Shown in pieces: positions 7,094 through 15,702 of a DNA stretch of 41,092 nt (positions are counted from its first letter, which is position 1; the number at the start of each line of letters is the position of its first letter). A program made the position numbers and the translations under genes. The stretch covers positions 1-41,092 of the forward strand of contig JAKSRJ010000021.1 in assembly GCA_024403715.1 (NCBI GenBank), given 5' to 3'. The notes beneath the pieces were generated by a model. That model made no database searches. It was not told where the DNA came from and saw only the letters and a list, made by a program, of their open reading frames with translations. The DNA is from Saccharofermentans sp. (GTDB lineage: Bacteria > Bacillota > Clostridia > Saccharofermentanales > Saccharofermentanaceae).

Positions 7094-7606
7094 TTAATTA
7101 TTACGCTTAGTTTTCTTGTACATGTTATAGATAAGAATTGCCAAAAAGTTTCCTTCGTTTTTCTTGTTTATAATAATCGATTTAATCTTTCTAATGCCTG
7201 TCAGATGAGGTTCAAAATTGTCACCAAATACTCCAGTTACAGTGTAATTCTCATAACCATCGCCAGTAACTATCTTATCGCCACATCTAAGCCATGCGTG
7301 CGCTATCATCTCACCAGTCTCCGGAGAATTCATAACCCCCATATACAAAGTGCAAGGAAAGCCCATCGAATTAAGTATCCTTTTGGCAGTAAGAGCCTGC
7401 ACCATACATTTACTTTCCCAAGGAGTTTTTTGACATACTTTAATCACAGCATTCCTAATAGCATTAACTGTGCTATATGGTGCTGAGTATAAATCGGACT
7501 CTAATCCAGAAGTACCTATCCTTTTGGAGAATCTCGCGAAAGATATGTACTTCATCATAAACCGATAGTATGCAGATAAAAAATGTATTCTAAGCTTCAA
7601 GAACAT
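7094..7606 (-). CDS. Lasso peptide B2 leader peptidase (transglutaminase-like)
   Basis: B2 is the cysteine protease that cuts the leader from a lasso precursor delivered by B1. The product (170 residues from the ATG at 7606; a TTG at 7624 is also open) has the family signature TPWESKCMVQALTAKR with catalytic Cys67, then AHAWLRCGD with His103, then a GDGYENYTV segment. The N-terminal 35 residues are basic and hydrophobic as usual for B2. No clear ribosome binding site precedes either start. It is the last gene of the lasso cluster, separated from the precursor by a hairpin terminator, which fits low enzyme and high precursor output. Confidence 0.9.
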   Translation of the reverse strand: MFLKLRIHFLSAYYRFMMKYISFARFSKRIGTSGLESDLYSAPYSTVNAIRNAVIKVCQKTPWESKCMVQALTAKRILNSMGFPCTLYMGVMNSPETGEMIAHAWLRCGDKIVTGDGYENYTVTGVFGDNFEPHLTGIRKIKSIIINKKNEGNFLAILIYNMYKKTKRNN

Positions 7607-7619
7607 AAATATATTTACA

Positions 7620-7647
7620 AACAAAAGCGCGAAGATATTCTTCGCGC
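7620..7647 (-). terminator. Hairpin terminator/attenuator after the lasso precursor
   Basis: A perfect 9-bp stem (GCGCGAAGA with TCTTCGCGC) and a 3-nt loop is followed on the minus strand by TTTTGTTTG. It lies between the precursor stop (7676) and the B2 gene, and would end most transcripts from the precursor promoter while letting some continue into B2. Confidence 0.72.
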
Positions 7648-7675
7648 CTGAACTTTAATCCATCTTATAGCAATA

Positions 7676-7945
7676 TCAACTTGCAATTGGGTTGGTTGGG
7701 TCAGTAGGTATCTCACCAGCAGTACACTGAGTAACAGACTGAAGGTAAGCGTTATTGCCATGAGTCTGTCCATTAGGTTTTGTTGAATGAGCATGACCCA
7801 CAGAAGCAGATGCACCAGACTCAGGATATATCTCCACTCCACCAATACCTAAACAAACACCGCCCTCTATTGGACCTTCAATAGCACCACTCATAGTCAT
7901 ACTTATATCTAACTCATTAATAATAGGCACATTCCACTTCTTCAT
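7676..7945 (-). CDS. Lasso peptide precursor with unusually long core
   Basis: The 89-residue product follows a GAGGTGA site. Residues 1-18 match a paeninodin-type leader: MKKW..P.I.ELDI..TM, with Thr17 at the -2 position. Cleavage after M18 leaves Ser19 as residue 1, and Glu27 at position 9 could close a 9-residue macrolactam ring (Gly20-Glu27 would give 8). The remaining sequence is Gly-rich, has Cys31 and Cys74, a His-containing middle, and ends in PTNPIAS. About 71 residues after the leader is far longer than the usual 15-25. The terminal Ser matches the site phosphorylated in paeninodin, and a kinase of that type is encoded in the cluster. The long tail may be trimmed; this is inference. 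Confidence 0.82.
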   Translation of the reverse strand: MKKWNVPIINELDISMTMSGAIEGPIEGGVCLGIGGVEIYPESGASASVGHAHSTKPNGQTHGNNAYLQSVTQCTAGEIPTDPTNPIAS

Positions 7946-7999
7946 AAGTCACCTCAATCAGTGTCAAAATCTAATTTATTAAACAAATTTTACTGTAAA

Positions 8000-8028
8000 A
8001 TTATACATTCCACTAAGAGAATTAGCAA
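8000..8028 (-). promoter_or_regulatory. Promoter for the lasso precursor gene
   Basis: TTGCTA (8023-8028) and a perfect TATAAT (8000-8005) on the minus strand are 17 bases apart, giving a leader of about 50-55 nt before the precursor ATG at 7945. It lies in the 102-base gap after the cyclase gene, the only sizeable gap within the lasso cluster. Confidence 0.65.
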
Positions 8029-8047
8029 ACATTTAATTATTGGCAAT

Positions 8048-9721
8048 CTAGACTAAAGTTAAATTCTGAATTAACTTACAGTTATATACATAGCTATATA
8101 TTATTGATTTTTTGCACTTCCCTGATTCATCTAACTTTGATAATGGGGTGCTTAATAACTCCTTACACTTCTCATAATCAAAATATCTCCCCCATAAATC
8201 CTTATCTATTGTTGACATGACAGCTTCAGCCCATCTTTTATTGTCCTCAATTTCTTCTGGAGTAACGTTTTTTCCTGCTTGGGGCTTCATTTCTAGTTGA
8301 GATCTTTTTGATGGAAAGTCTTTATAGTTAACCTCATATAAAGACTTAGGCATTATATCCTTAAAAGCTTCTCTATAGATATATCTGTCTGTTTTATCCT
8401 TCAAAAACAAACGACGCGGTATCGATAAAGCAAAATCAACAACTCGATAATCAAGAAATGGAAACTCGTAATGCACCCCATAATCCATAGCTTGATAATA
8501 ACAATTGTCTATTCTTGATCTCCATCCACCTTCATAAATGTAAGTTTTAGGATCATAAGCAAATGTCAATCGAGGGAATTTTACATTCTTCATCTTGCCT
8601 AAAAAATCAGAATTAAGATATTCTCTTACATCCATAGCTTCATTCTGCCATGGCTTCTTAAGAGAAGAATATTCTACAAATATCCCTCTTAGAGATTGCT
8701 TAGTAACTCGAAGAGTTCGTAGATTTCTTCCTTTATTTCTATCCCAAATAAATCGAATATAATCCGAATATTCATGTGCATGCAAGAATTCTGGTATATT
8801 CATTCTGTGGCTAACAGCTTCATCGCCGCCATGACCAGTAAATATTACATTGACATCCTTGCTTTTCATCAGCTTTGCTGTACCACTTATTTGTAGAGTA
8901 TTTGTATCTGGTGGCAAACATCTTGTTATACAGTCATTCGCTTCAACATCAAATACAGGAATAAAATCATATGTTGCATTAATTGAACCAAGTACGTCTT
9001 CAATGACAGACCTCTCATCAATTTCCTGCTTTGGTACTTCATCATAAGAAGCACTCCAAGAAGCATATACGGCCTCTCGCCCAAACTTCTTAATCAAAAT
9101 ATCAATTACACTAGAATCTAGACCACCAGAAGCTTCAGCTCCGATTAATCCATCATTAGCATCAAGTCTAATTCTTACTGCATCCTCTATCAGACTACGC
9201 AGTTTTCTAATGTATTCTTCATCGTTCTTTAATCTTATTCTTTTGCATCCAGGTTCAAAATAAAGATGCTCTTGCATTTTCCATTCATTGTTAACTAGAC
9301 TAAACTCACACCAAGTTGAAGGTCTGACAGCTTGTATATATTTAAAGGAAGTGGCCGTAGCAGAATTAGCATTGGCTCCAGATAACATAATGTAGAGTTG
9401 TTTCTCATTAATCGATAAATCCAAATCCTTATCAGCACATAATTCCCTTATATCAAAAGAGCATTTTAAGGTATCTCCTTTGAGATAGTAATATAGAGGC
9501 TGAATACCGAAGTGATCACGGAATAATACACATTTATTATTAGCCTTATCAAAGCCATATCCTGCGAATGAACCATTAATCTCCTTAAGAGATGCATATC
9601 CCTTTTGATGTACGTAGTTTTCCACTATTTTCGCATCAGAAATATCTGCTGATGAATCAACATTAATAGACCTTATTAATTCGTCTCTATTATAAATTCT
9701 AGCCAGTGTATTAAAATCCAT
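8048..9721 (-). CDS. Lasso peptide cyclase (asparagine synthetase-like)
   Basis: This enzyme adenylates the ring Asp/Glu side chain and joins it to the core N terminus. The 557-residue product has the asparagine-synthetase layout: a degenerate glutaminase domain (about 1-150) lacking the N-terminal Cys2 nucleophile, as in lasso cyclases, and an ATP-pyrophosphatase domain with SGGLDSS (198-204) and GHGGDE (296-301). Length fits the C proteins of lasso clusters. It overlaps the transporter gene by 11 bases and precedes the precursor gene. Confidence 0.93.
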   Translation of the reverse strand: MDFNTLARIYNRDELIRSINVDSSADISDAKIVENYVHQKGYASLKEINGSFAGYGFDKANNKCVLFRDHFGIQPLYYYLKGDTLKCSFDIRELCADKDLDLSINEKQLYIMLSGANANSATATSFKYIQAVRPSTWCEFSLVNNEWKMQEHLYFEPGCKRIRLKNDEEYIRKLRSLIEDAVRIRLDANDGLIGAEASGGLDSSVIDILIKKFGREAVYASWSASYDEVPKQEIDERSVIEDVLGSINATYDFIPVFDVEANDCITRCLPPDTNTLQISGTAKLMKSKDVNVIFTGHGGDEAVSHRMNIPEFLHAHEYSDYIRFIWDRNKGRNLRTLRVTKQSLRGIFVEYSSLKKPWQNEAMDVREYLNSDFLGKMKNVKFPRLTFAYDPKTYIYEGGWRSRIDNCYYQAMDYGVHYEFPFLDYRVVDFALSIPRRLFLKDKTDRYIYREAFKDIMPKSLYEVNYKDFPSKRSQLEMKPQAGKNVTPEEIEDNKRWAEAVMSTIDKDLWGRYFDYEKCKELLSTPLSKLDESGKCKKSIIYSYVYNCKLIQNLTLV

Positions 9722-11405
9722 TACTAACCTTTACCATCTGACCATCAACAATACTCAAAGTTACATCTGCTAATTCCAATATCGCTGGTCTATGAGTTAC
9801 TACTATGCATGTTCTATCATCAATTGCTCTTATTCGTTCAAGAACTCGTCGCTCTGTTTCCTGATCTAATGCAGATGTTACCTCATCTAATAGCAGAATT
9901 GGTGCTCCACTTAAGATTGCACGAGCTAGAGAAACTCTCTGTGCCTGACCTTCAGACAATCCAGATCCATTCTCTCCAATATAAGTATCAATACCATTAG
10001 GGAGCGTTGGCAAATAATCCTCAATACAGCTAATACGCACCGCCTCGTTAATCTCTTCTTCTGTAGCTGTAGGCTTAGCAAGCAAGAGATTCTCTCTTAA
10101 TGTTCCACTTAGAAGCAAATTGCCCTGTGGAGCATAAGTGAACAGCTTACGCGTGTCGCGTGATAGAGCTACAACATCACCGTTATCACACTTTAAGGTC
10201 AACTCACCAGAATTAGGCTTGTATATACTAAGTAACAATCTAAGTAGTGTACTCTTACCGCTTCCTGACTGACCTACTATTACTGTTAATCCACCCTTAG
10301 GAATCTCAAAATCCAAATTCTTAAGTACCAAGTCTCTATCATATGAGAAACATAAATCAGAAGCATTAATAGACTTCATACTGCTATATAACTCTGGTAA
10401 ATCAACTTCAGAACTTTTATCTTCCTGAGGAACTTCCTCAATCTCCATTAGTCGTTCAGCAGAAGCTGTCATTGAGATAAGAGTTCTCAAAACTGCAGGC
10501 AAGGTATAAATGGGTGCCTGTAAGCGAGATGCTAACTGAGTAGTAGCAGTTAATGTACCAAAGCTCATTTCACCATGGAACATCTTATTAGCACACCATA
10601 CAAGAGTAGCAAACGATATAACATAACCTAAGATACTCATAGTACCCATAGACACAAGACCTAGGTTTTTACGCTTACGCTGAATCTGCCAGCGTCGCTC
10701 TAATAAATCATCAGTCTTGGCTTCCATCTCCTGGCCAACATCTAGCGCCTGAACAATAAGAAGTCTCTCGATTACTTCCTGCAAGAAACCTGAGATTTTA
10801 CCACTGGCATCATTAATTTGCTTATGAAGATTCTTAATCAACTGCTGGAAGATAAGAGTACCACCACCAAGTACTAATGCAGTACATAGAATGATAAGTG
10901 TAAACTGCCAAGAAATCGTTCCTAATACAATAATTACAGATACCATCTGTACAGCAAATGAACACAGCGTCACAAATATAGATGTTAGTCCACCATTAAC
11001 AGTGGAGATGTCTGCATTAAGTCGATGCACAAGATCACCACTATGGTACTTAGATAACGCCTGATAGTCGCCTCGAAGAATAATATGCATAAGGTTCATC
11101 TTCATATCGCGATCGAGGTCAACCGAGAGTTTGTCGTTAAGATGAGTGTTAACAAGCCCTAAAATAAGTGTAGTTAGTATTAATACCGCGAGATATATAG
11201 TAGCATTTTTAAAAGCTCCCATATCCTGTGAGATGGCAGTATCAATAACTGATTTTGTTCCAAGAGAAAATACAACTCCAAGATAAGAACTAACCATGCT
11301 TATAAGGCAGATTATCCCTATGACTGGAAGTCTCTTCTTATTCTTACGAAGAACCCACAAAAAAGAGTTTTTATTTATTCGCTTGGATGAAATATTACTC
11401 AACAA
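9711..11405 (-). CDS. ABC transporter, lasso peptide exporter (fused TMD-NBD)
   Basis: The 564-residue half-transporter has six membrane helices (about 25-310) and one nucleotide-binding domain with Walker A GQSGSGKST (378-386), signature LSEGQ (483-487) and Walker B ILLLDE (503-508). There is no N-terminal C39 peptidase domain, in line with leader removal by B2. The frame starts with TTG at 11405 or 11402 behind AAGGGA, and overlaps the B1 gene by 11 bases, so translation is coupled. It corresponds to the D exporter, which also gives self-immunity in lasso clusters. Confidence 0.92.
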   Translation of the reverse strand: MLSNISSKRINKNSFLWVLRKNKKRLPVIGIICLISMVSSYLGVVFSLGTKSVIDTAISQDMGAFKNATIYLAVLILTTLILGLVNTHLNDKLSVDLDRDMKMNLMHIILRGDYQALSKYHSGDLVHRLNADISTVNGGLTSIFVTLCSFAVQMVSVIIVLGTISWQFTLIILCTALVLGGGTLIFQQLIKNLHKQINDASGKISGFLQEVIERLLIVQALDVGQEMEAKTDDLLERRWQIQRKRKNLGLVSMGTMSILGYVISFATLVWCANKMFHGEMSFGTLTATTQLASRLQAPIYTLPAVLRTLISMTASAERLMEIEEVPQEDKSSEVDLPELYSSMKSINASDLCFSYDRDLVLKNLDFEIPKGGLTVIVGQSGSGKSTLLRLLLSIYKPNSGELTLKCDNGDVVALSRDTRKLFTYAPQGNLLLSGTLRENLLLAKPTATEEEINEAVRISCIEDYLPTLPNGIDTYIGENGSGLSEGQAQRVSLARAILSGAPILLLDEVTSALDQETERRVLERIRAIDDRTCIVVTHRPAILELADVTLSIVDGQMVKVSNGF

Positions 11406-11670
11406 CTACTATCCCTTTATTTACTAATTGAGTTAAAAATTCTATAGTCTGATTAGTGCATTCTTCTTCAGACACATCATACTCAGTTAGTAATTCAGCT
11501 ATTAAATCAGATACAAGCTTTGGTGCTTCAATCTTATTCCAGATAGAGCCACCAACTTCAGAGAGTTTAAAATACTTACCGCTCATAATATCCATCATTA
11601 CAGTCTCATCACCCATATCAGCAGCGACTAGGTCTTCACGCTGCATAACCTTATCTGTTAACTTAACCAT
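11395..11670 (-). CDS. Lasso peptide B1 protein (PqqD-like RRE)
   Basis: This 91-residue protein is a stand-alone RiPP recognition element of the PqqD-like winged-helix type: strands MMDIMSGKYFKLSEVGGSIW, then a helical C-terminal part ending in NKGIVVVE. B1 binds the precursor leader and brings it to B2 and the cyclase. A GGAGAGGGAAG site precedes the ATG, and the gene overlaps the kinase gene by 8 bases. Confidence 0.9.
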   Translation of the reverse strand: MVKLTDKVMQREDLVAADMGDETVMMDIMSGKYFKLSEVGGSIWNKIEAPKLVSDLIAELLTEYDVSEEECTNQTIEFLTQLVNKGIVVVE

Positions 11671-12559
11671 CTTCCCTCTCCATTTGCTCTAATAACCAAT
11701 CTACTATCTTAGTCTCTGTATATTCATCTGCTGGACGAGCTACAATAAACAGTCTCATCTGCTCCCCAAGTTTAACACAAGTCTTAAGCTGAGAGGATTT
11801 TCCCTGCTTATCTCCAACCATAAATGCTCGATACAGATTACGCATCAGCATATCAGTCTTCGCAAAACCCGTAACTTCATCCATCATCAATTTCTCACTA
11901 CCTGGAATAAGATAAACTCCATACATTAATGGCTTAGTTGTATTGATGAATGATTTCTTTGCCTGTAACTGAAATTTTTGTCTTCCATCCTCTTCTCGAA
12001 TAATATTCTTAACTACTCGATCTGCATTCTCGCTTCTGTCGATTGTATCCTGCCACATCTTCTGTCCAGGATATGTTGAGCAAGCATAGTAAACTCCATT
12101 TTCTTCAACAATAGGAGTCACATCATCAGACATTAGCGACCAACCACGCTTTAGAAATTCAGCCGCAGTAGTACTTTTACCAGCACCACTATTACCAGTA
12201 ATTACCAGAGATTTTTCACCATTACACACACAGCTGCCATGGAGTGGAATAATACCACGTTGCTGAAGGATAGCACCCATACAGGTACCCATAAGGTAGA
12301 GGCGAATTTGTTCATCGTCTGTACCAAGTTTTTCTATAACTATACGGTTGCCGTTAGTTACATAAAAACGCGCTACATTTTCAATAATTACCAGAGATTC
12401 ATACTTATTAGTTTTTACCCAACCAAAATCAACTAACTTATCATCTATATCAGCAGGACACTGACCATAAGTAATACGCAAATCAATCGCACCTTCAGAT
12501 AAAGGCGCTAAGAGTTCAAGTTCCGAGTCAATTGTTAGTCCAAATGCGCTGTAAACCAT
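11663..12559 (-). CDS. HPr kinase-like lasso peptide kinase
   Basis: The 298-residue product resembles the HPr-kinase-like proteins of paeninodin-type lasso clusters, which phosphorylate the C-terminal Ser of the peptide. Visible motifs are PLHGSCV (105-111), the P-loop GNSGAGKST (122-130) and the SDDV metal/catalytic segment (144-147). The N-terminal 100 residues form a separate region not recognised outside this group. The precursor here ends in Ser, which supports this role. The start overlaps the VanZ-like gene by 32 bases and has no obvious ribosome binding site, so coupling is likely. Confidence 0.85.
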   Translation of the reverse strand: MVYSAFGLTIDSELELLAPLSEGAIDLRITYGQCPADIDDKLVDFGWVKTNKYESLVIIENVARFYVTNGNRIVIEKLGTDDEQIRLYLMGTCMGAILQQRGIIPLHGSCVCNGEKSLVITGNSGAGKSTTAAEFLKRGWSLMSDDVTPIVEENGVYYACSTYPGQKMWQDTIDRSENADRVVKNIIREEDGRQKFQLQAKKSFINTTKPLMYGVYLIPGSEKLMMDEVTGFAKTDMLMRNLYRAFMVGDKQGKSSQLKTCVKLGEQMRLFIVARPADEYTETKIVDWLLEQMEREDG

Positions 12560-13052
12560 AGTATAAATAATACGCTAAGCTACCTATAAAACAACCTAAG
12601 ACATTCGCTATCAAATCATCTGTCTCGCATCTACCTGTGTGAAATATAAGCTGAACAAGCTCCACCATAAGCGACAAACCTGCAGCAAATAACAAAGTAA
12701 GCCTAACATTATTCTTCCTAAGTACAAACGGCAAAAACAATCCAACTGGGTAGAACAAAAACATATTCATCAAAAAAGTTCTGTAGTACTCTTCATTTTT
12801 TCTCGCCATCACGAAAGTATAAAACGGCCTTAATTCAACACTGGAATTACCGATTGTAAACGAGCGTTTTAGAACAGTGAACAGCAACACTCCAAATATT
12901 GCACCGCATATGCCTATAACGTTCACGCTTTTAACAATTCTTTGATGCTTACGAGTCAGATAACAAAATAGGCACCATAAAATGATACCTATTAACATAA
13001 CTAACCATATAAGCCATAACGGTTGTCTATAAATCTGATTAATCATCAACAT
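12528..13052 (-). CDS. VanZ-like membrane protein
   Basis: The 174-residue product (ATG at 13052, or 13046) has about five hydrophobic segments and the VanZ-family pattern: RPF in the first loop, NMFLFYPVGLFLPF, and a helix with ETDDLIANVLGCFIG. VanZ relatives confer low-level resistance to some lipoglycopeptides by an unclear route. The frame is open further upstream, but only inside the preceding gene. Overlap with the nucleotidyltransferase stop implies coupling. In the lasso operon it could serve in self-protection; this is inference. Confidence 0.82.
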   Translation of the reverse strand: MLMINQIYRQPLWLIWLVMLIGIILWCLFCYLTRKHQRIVKSVNVIGICGAIFGVLLFTVLKRSFTIGNSSVELRPFYTFVMARKNEEYYRTFLMNMFLFYPVGLFLPFVLRKNNVRLTLLFAAGLSLMVELVQLIFHTGRCETDDLIANVLGCFIGSLAYYLYYGLQRIWTNN

Positions 13053-14211
13053 CGAATAGATCGAAATTACTATATAGTTTTTTACGCTTCTCAGCAGCCT
13101 TGATTGTCTCACCCGAGTCAAGCTTACGCTCACCTCGAATAACCATACCAACGTAATCGGTAACAACCTCTATACGACTCTTATTCTCAGCATTTGCCTT
13201 GATGTTTATTGTATCTATAACCTGGCGAATACCAGACTTATTATCGACCGTTCCCTCACCGCGATTGGCTATATACTTGATTTGTCTAGAACGATCCTTA
13301 TCTTTATGGCCGAAGTTACCAGCTTCAAGAATATCCTCGATAAACCCTTCAAGAATGTCATCTTCGACTTCACCCATCCAGGGCTGATCTTTACAACCAA
13401 GGTACTTCACGCAGCATTTAGATATAATCTGCGCATATCGCCACAAACCACATGCTTTAAGCTTGTCTTCAAACATCGCGCGCCATTCGCTGTCGTCGAA
13501 AGTATTAATATAAACAGCCCAATCGCAGAGGTGCCTGAGGCCCATACCTTCAGACTTTAAATGAGAAGCGGTATGCAGAAGCATTACAAAACCATGATGG
13601 AATTTATCTGGCATATTGTAAGCTGAATTGTTAGAACCAACTCGAATGCTAGTATCAATAATGTCGGATAGATAAGACTTGATTAATTCGCCACTTCTGC
13701 CAAAAGGAATCCCGTTAATCGAACGATGGAGCTCAACTGAGTCGCGGAACATTCCCTCGTCTCGATGAAATCCGACATGGATTCCACCCTTGTCTTCTCC
13801 TGCTGTAAAGCCATTAGATTCTAAGATGCTTGTTACTATACTAACATCATCTTCATTAACCAAGAAATCCACATCTCCCATCGCGCGAAGGAGAGGCTTT
13901 TTATAGTAATAGGCAGAAGCATTGCCCTTTAAGATTACATATGGGGTATCTCCAAGGAGTTTATCTATTTCTGAATGAAGCTTGGAGACACGCATGTTGT
14001 TCATAAGAGCGTACTGAGATCTTTCCATCCACAAGTCTTTAGTATCTTCAGGGATCAACTTACTAACAGCGTTATATACGATAGACAGAACAGACTGTGC
14101 GGATGCTTCTAGTAAAAGCGTATTGATATCACAAGTCGTTGGTATAGTTACTGCTACACCCTGAACATTAGAACTCAAAATAACTAATAATAATTTTTGC
14201 TCGTTATTCAT
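13039..14211 (-). CDS. Lasso-cluster nucleotidyltransferase family protein
   Basis: The 390-residue product belongs to the uncharacterised nucleotidyltransferase family common in Firmicute lasso clusters. The pol-beta-like core is visible as ILKGNASAYYY, then MGDVDFLV (about residues 109-118) with the metal-binding Asp pair DVD, and an alpha-helical remainder (SHLKSEGMGLRHLCDWAVYI). Its target is unknown; it might modify the phosphorylated peptide or a cell component. Its ATG overlaps the stop of the truncated permease in a TAATG arrangement, so it depends on transcription through that fragment. Confidence 0.83.
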   Translation of the reverse strand: MNNEQKLLLVILSSNVQGVAVTIPTTCDINTLLLEASAQSVLSIVYNAVSKLIPEDTKDLWMERSQYALMNNMRVSKLHSEIDKLLGDTPYVILKGNASAYYYKKPLLRAMGDVDFLVNEDDVSIVTSILESNGFTAGEDKGGIHVGFHRDEGMFRDSVELHRSINGIPFGRSGELIKSYLSDIIDTSIRVGSNNSAYNMPDKFHHGFVMLLHTASHLKSEGMGLRHLCDWAVYINTFDDSEWRAMFEDKLKACGLWRYAQIISKCCVKYLGCKDQPWMGEVEDDILEGFIEDILEAGNFGHKDKDRSRQIKYIANRGEGTVDNKSGIRQVIDTINIKANAENKSRIEVVTDYVGMVIRGERKLDSGETIKAAEKRKKLYSNFDLFDVDD

Positions 14212-14567
14212 TAAACCGTATCCATAAATGTCTTCTCTACCCTTTTGAAGAGCATTATTCCACCAAGCAAGACAATAACAGAAAATGCTACTGACCAGAT
14301 AATTCCAGCAATGCTAATTGTTCCCTGGCCAAGCATCATGTATCTGAAGATTTCCATTAGCTGTGTTACTGGATTAATTAGAAGAACTTTTCTCATAAGT
14401 CCATCGCCAGATAATGATAATGGATATACAACAGGAGTCGCATACATCCAAAGACTCACACCAAATGTAACTACTATAGATAAATCTCTGTACTTAGTCG
14501 TAAGTGAACTAACAATTATTCCACATCCGAGAGCCATCATACCCATAATGATTAATACCAATGGCAA
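14211..14567 (-). pseudogene. Truncated Wzm-type ABC polysaccharide export permease
   Basis: The open frame covers only the C-terminal half (about 118 of roughly 260 residues) of an ABC-2 permease of the O-antigen/teichoic-acid export type, with GCGIIVSSLTTKYRDL, WMYATPVVYP and NPVTQLMEIFRY segments. It starts at a non-standard TTG, an in-frame stop lies 24 bases upstream, and no ATPase partner gene is present. In another frame, 14577-14635 reads PIEFDIVLP just before the break, which may be the preceding stretch shifted by one base. It is probably a broken remnant at the border between the polysaccharide and lasso regions. Confidence 0.78.
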
Positions 14568-14744
14568 TTGGGGAGAACTATATCAAATTCTATTGGTAAT
14601 ACCGATTGATTATCTGCCTCAACAAAAATATACATTTCCTCGATAATGCATTTCCCTATTTTGAACTAAGTTATACTATTTATATATTAGAGATTTACAA
14701 TCTGCTAAAAAATGGCGTCTATCACATTCTTCAAGAATACAAAG
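14568..14744. other. AT-rich junction between polysaccharide and lasso regions
   Basis: This 177-base stretch has no intact gene. It contains the possible frame-shifted end of the permease, a TATAAC sequence that could serve as a -10 box for the lasso operon, and AT-rich sequence. No insertion sequence ends or flanking repeats are visible. Confidence 0.5.
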
Positions 14745-15619
14745 TCATATGCTTAACATCTTTTTTAATCTATATATCAATCTTTCTCTCTTATATTCCT
14801 TAGCATATGCTTTTAGTCGTTTAGAATTAAAATCTATTACGGTTTTATCTTCTTTACTAATAATCCAATCCTCACCCTTAACATAGCTCTTATAATTACA
14901 TTGCCATTTATACACTGACATCTCGTGAGGGCAACAATTTTTACACAACTTAATTGGAGAATTAACAAATTCACAAATGCTTTCGGCTGTTATATCATTG
15001 GAATAAATATCAATTCCTTCTCCAGAAGGAAACTCAAATTCGAATCTCTTATTAAGCTTACTTATATATGCTGATATAGGACATATATACAAAATGCCCT
15101 TCTCCAAAGTTGGCGATTTTGCAATACAGTATTTTTGTAATTCATCCTCGTGATAATCGAATGTCAACAATTTACAAAACTGCTCTTTATACACTAAAAA
15201 AGCATGTAATATCTTATTCTTCAAAAGATATTTATGAATTCTATTCTTTTCATGTTTCCAATTAGGATACAAACTAATTACTAATCTAACTTTGTACTCA
15301 CTTAAAGTTTTTATTAGTTCCTGTGACATATTAAAAATAAGTGTCCCATTAGTACGAATATCTATTGAAATATTTGGATAAATATCTTTGCAAGTTTTAA
15401 TTAGTTTTCAATATTACTCACCAACAAAGGCTCACCACCAAGCAAGCCTACTGTTTTTATCTCTATTCCTAACTTCTTCAGTCTACTCAAATCAGTTCTA
15501 TAAGACTCAAGAGAAATTATATCCGGTGAATAAGAAAGCGTAGAAAAGTGATCACAACCTTTACAGTTTAAATTACATGTCTTAATTACATTAAACTCAA
15601 GCAAATCAATTCTATTCAT
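14745..15619 (-). pseudogene. Radical SAM protein gene broken by a one-base frameshift
   Basis: Two adjacent frames make one radical SAM protein. The first (ATG 15619 to TAA 15401) carries the CxxxCxxC motif CNLNCKGC and LLGGEP. The second (to 14745) carries a Cys-rich region, CKNCCPHEMSVYKWQC, that could bind an auxiliary cluster. At 15405-15408 the minus strand reads GAAAAC; adding one A gives an uninterrupted 291-residue protein (IEKLIKTCKDIYPNISI...). So a base was lost from a short A run, or the read has an error there. Relatives of this kind occur beside glycosyltransferase genes; the substrate is unknown. Confidence 0.83.
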
Positions 15620-15702
15620 TTTAGTAACCAATAGTAATAATACACCGTATATTTATACCACAGTCAAACAACTTACAATGGCCCGCTACAAAAAACTTTG
15701 TA

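Noticed and set aside
6995..7486. A 163-codon plus-strand open frame opposite the B2 gene
   Set aside because: It lies antisense to a clear lasso peptidase, starts in the operon promoter region and has no recognisable domain or ribosome binding site.
7615..7845. A 76-codon minus-strand frame overlapping the lasso precursor
   Set aside because: It is out of frame with the precursor, crosses the terminator hairpin, and lacks a ribosome binding site. The precursor frame matches the lasso leader pattern.
14245..14646. A 133-codon plus-strand frame opposite the truncated permease
   Set aside because: It is antisense to sequence with clear permease motifs and has no recognisable features.
15401..15412. 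The frameshift as a phase-variable slippage site
   Set aside because: The A run is only four bases, too short for frequent slippage, and there is no slippery heptamer with a following stem to suggest programmed shifting.
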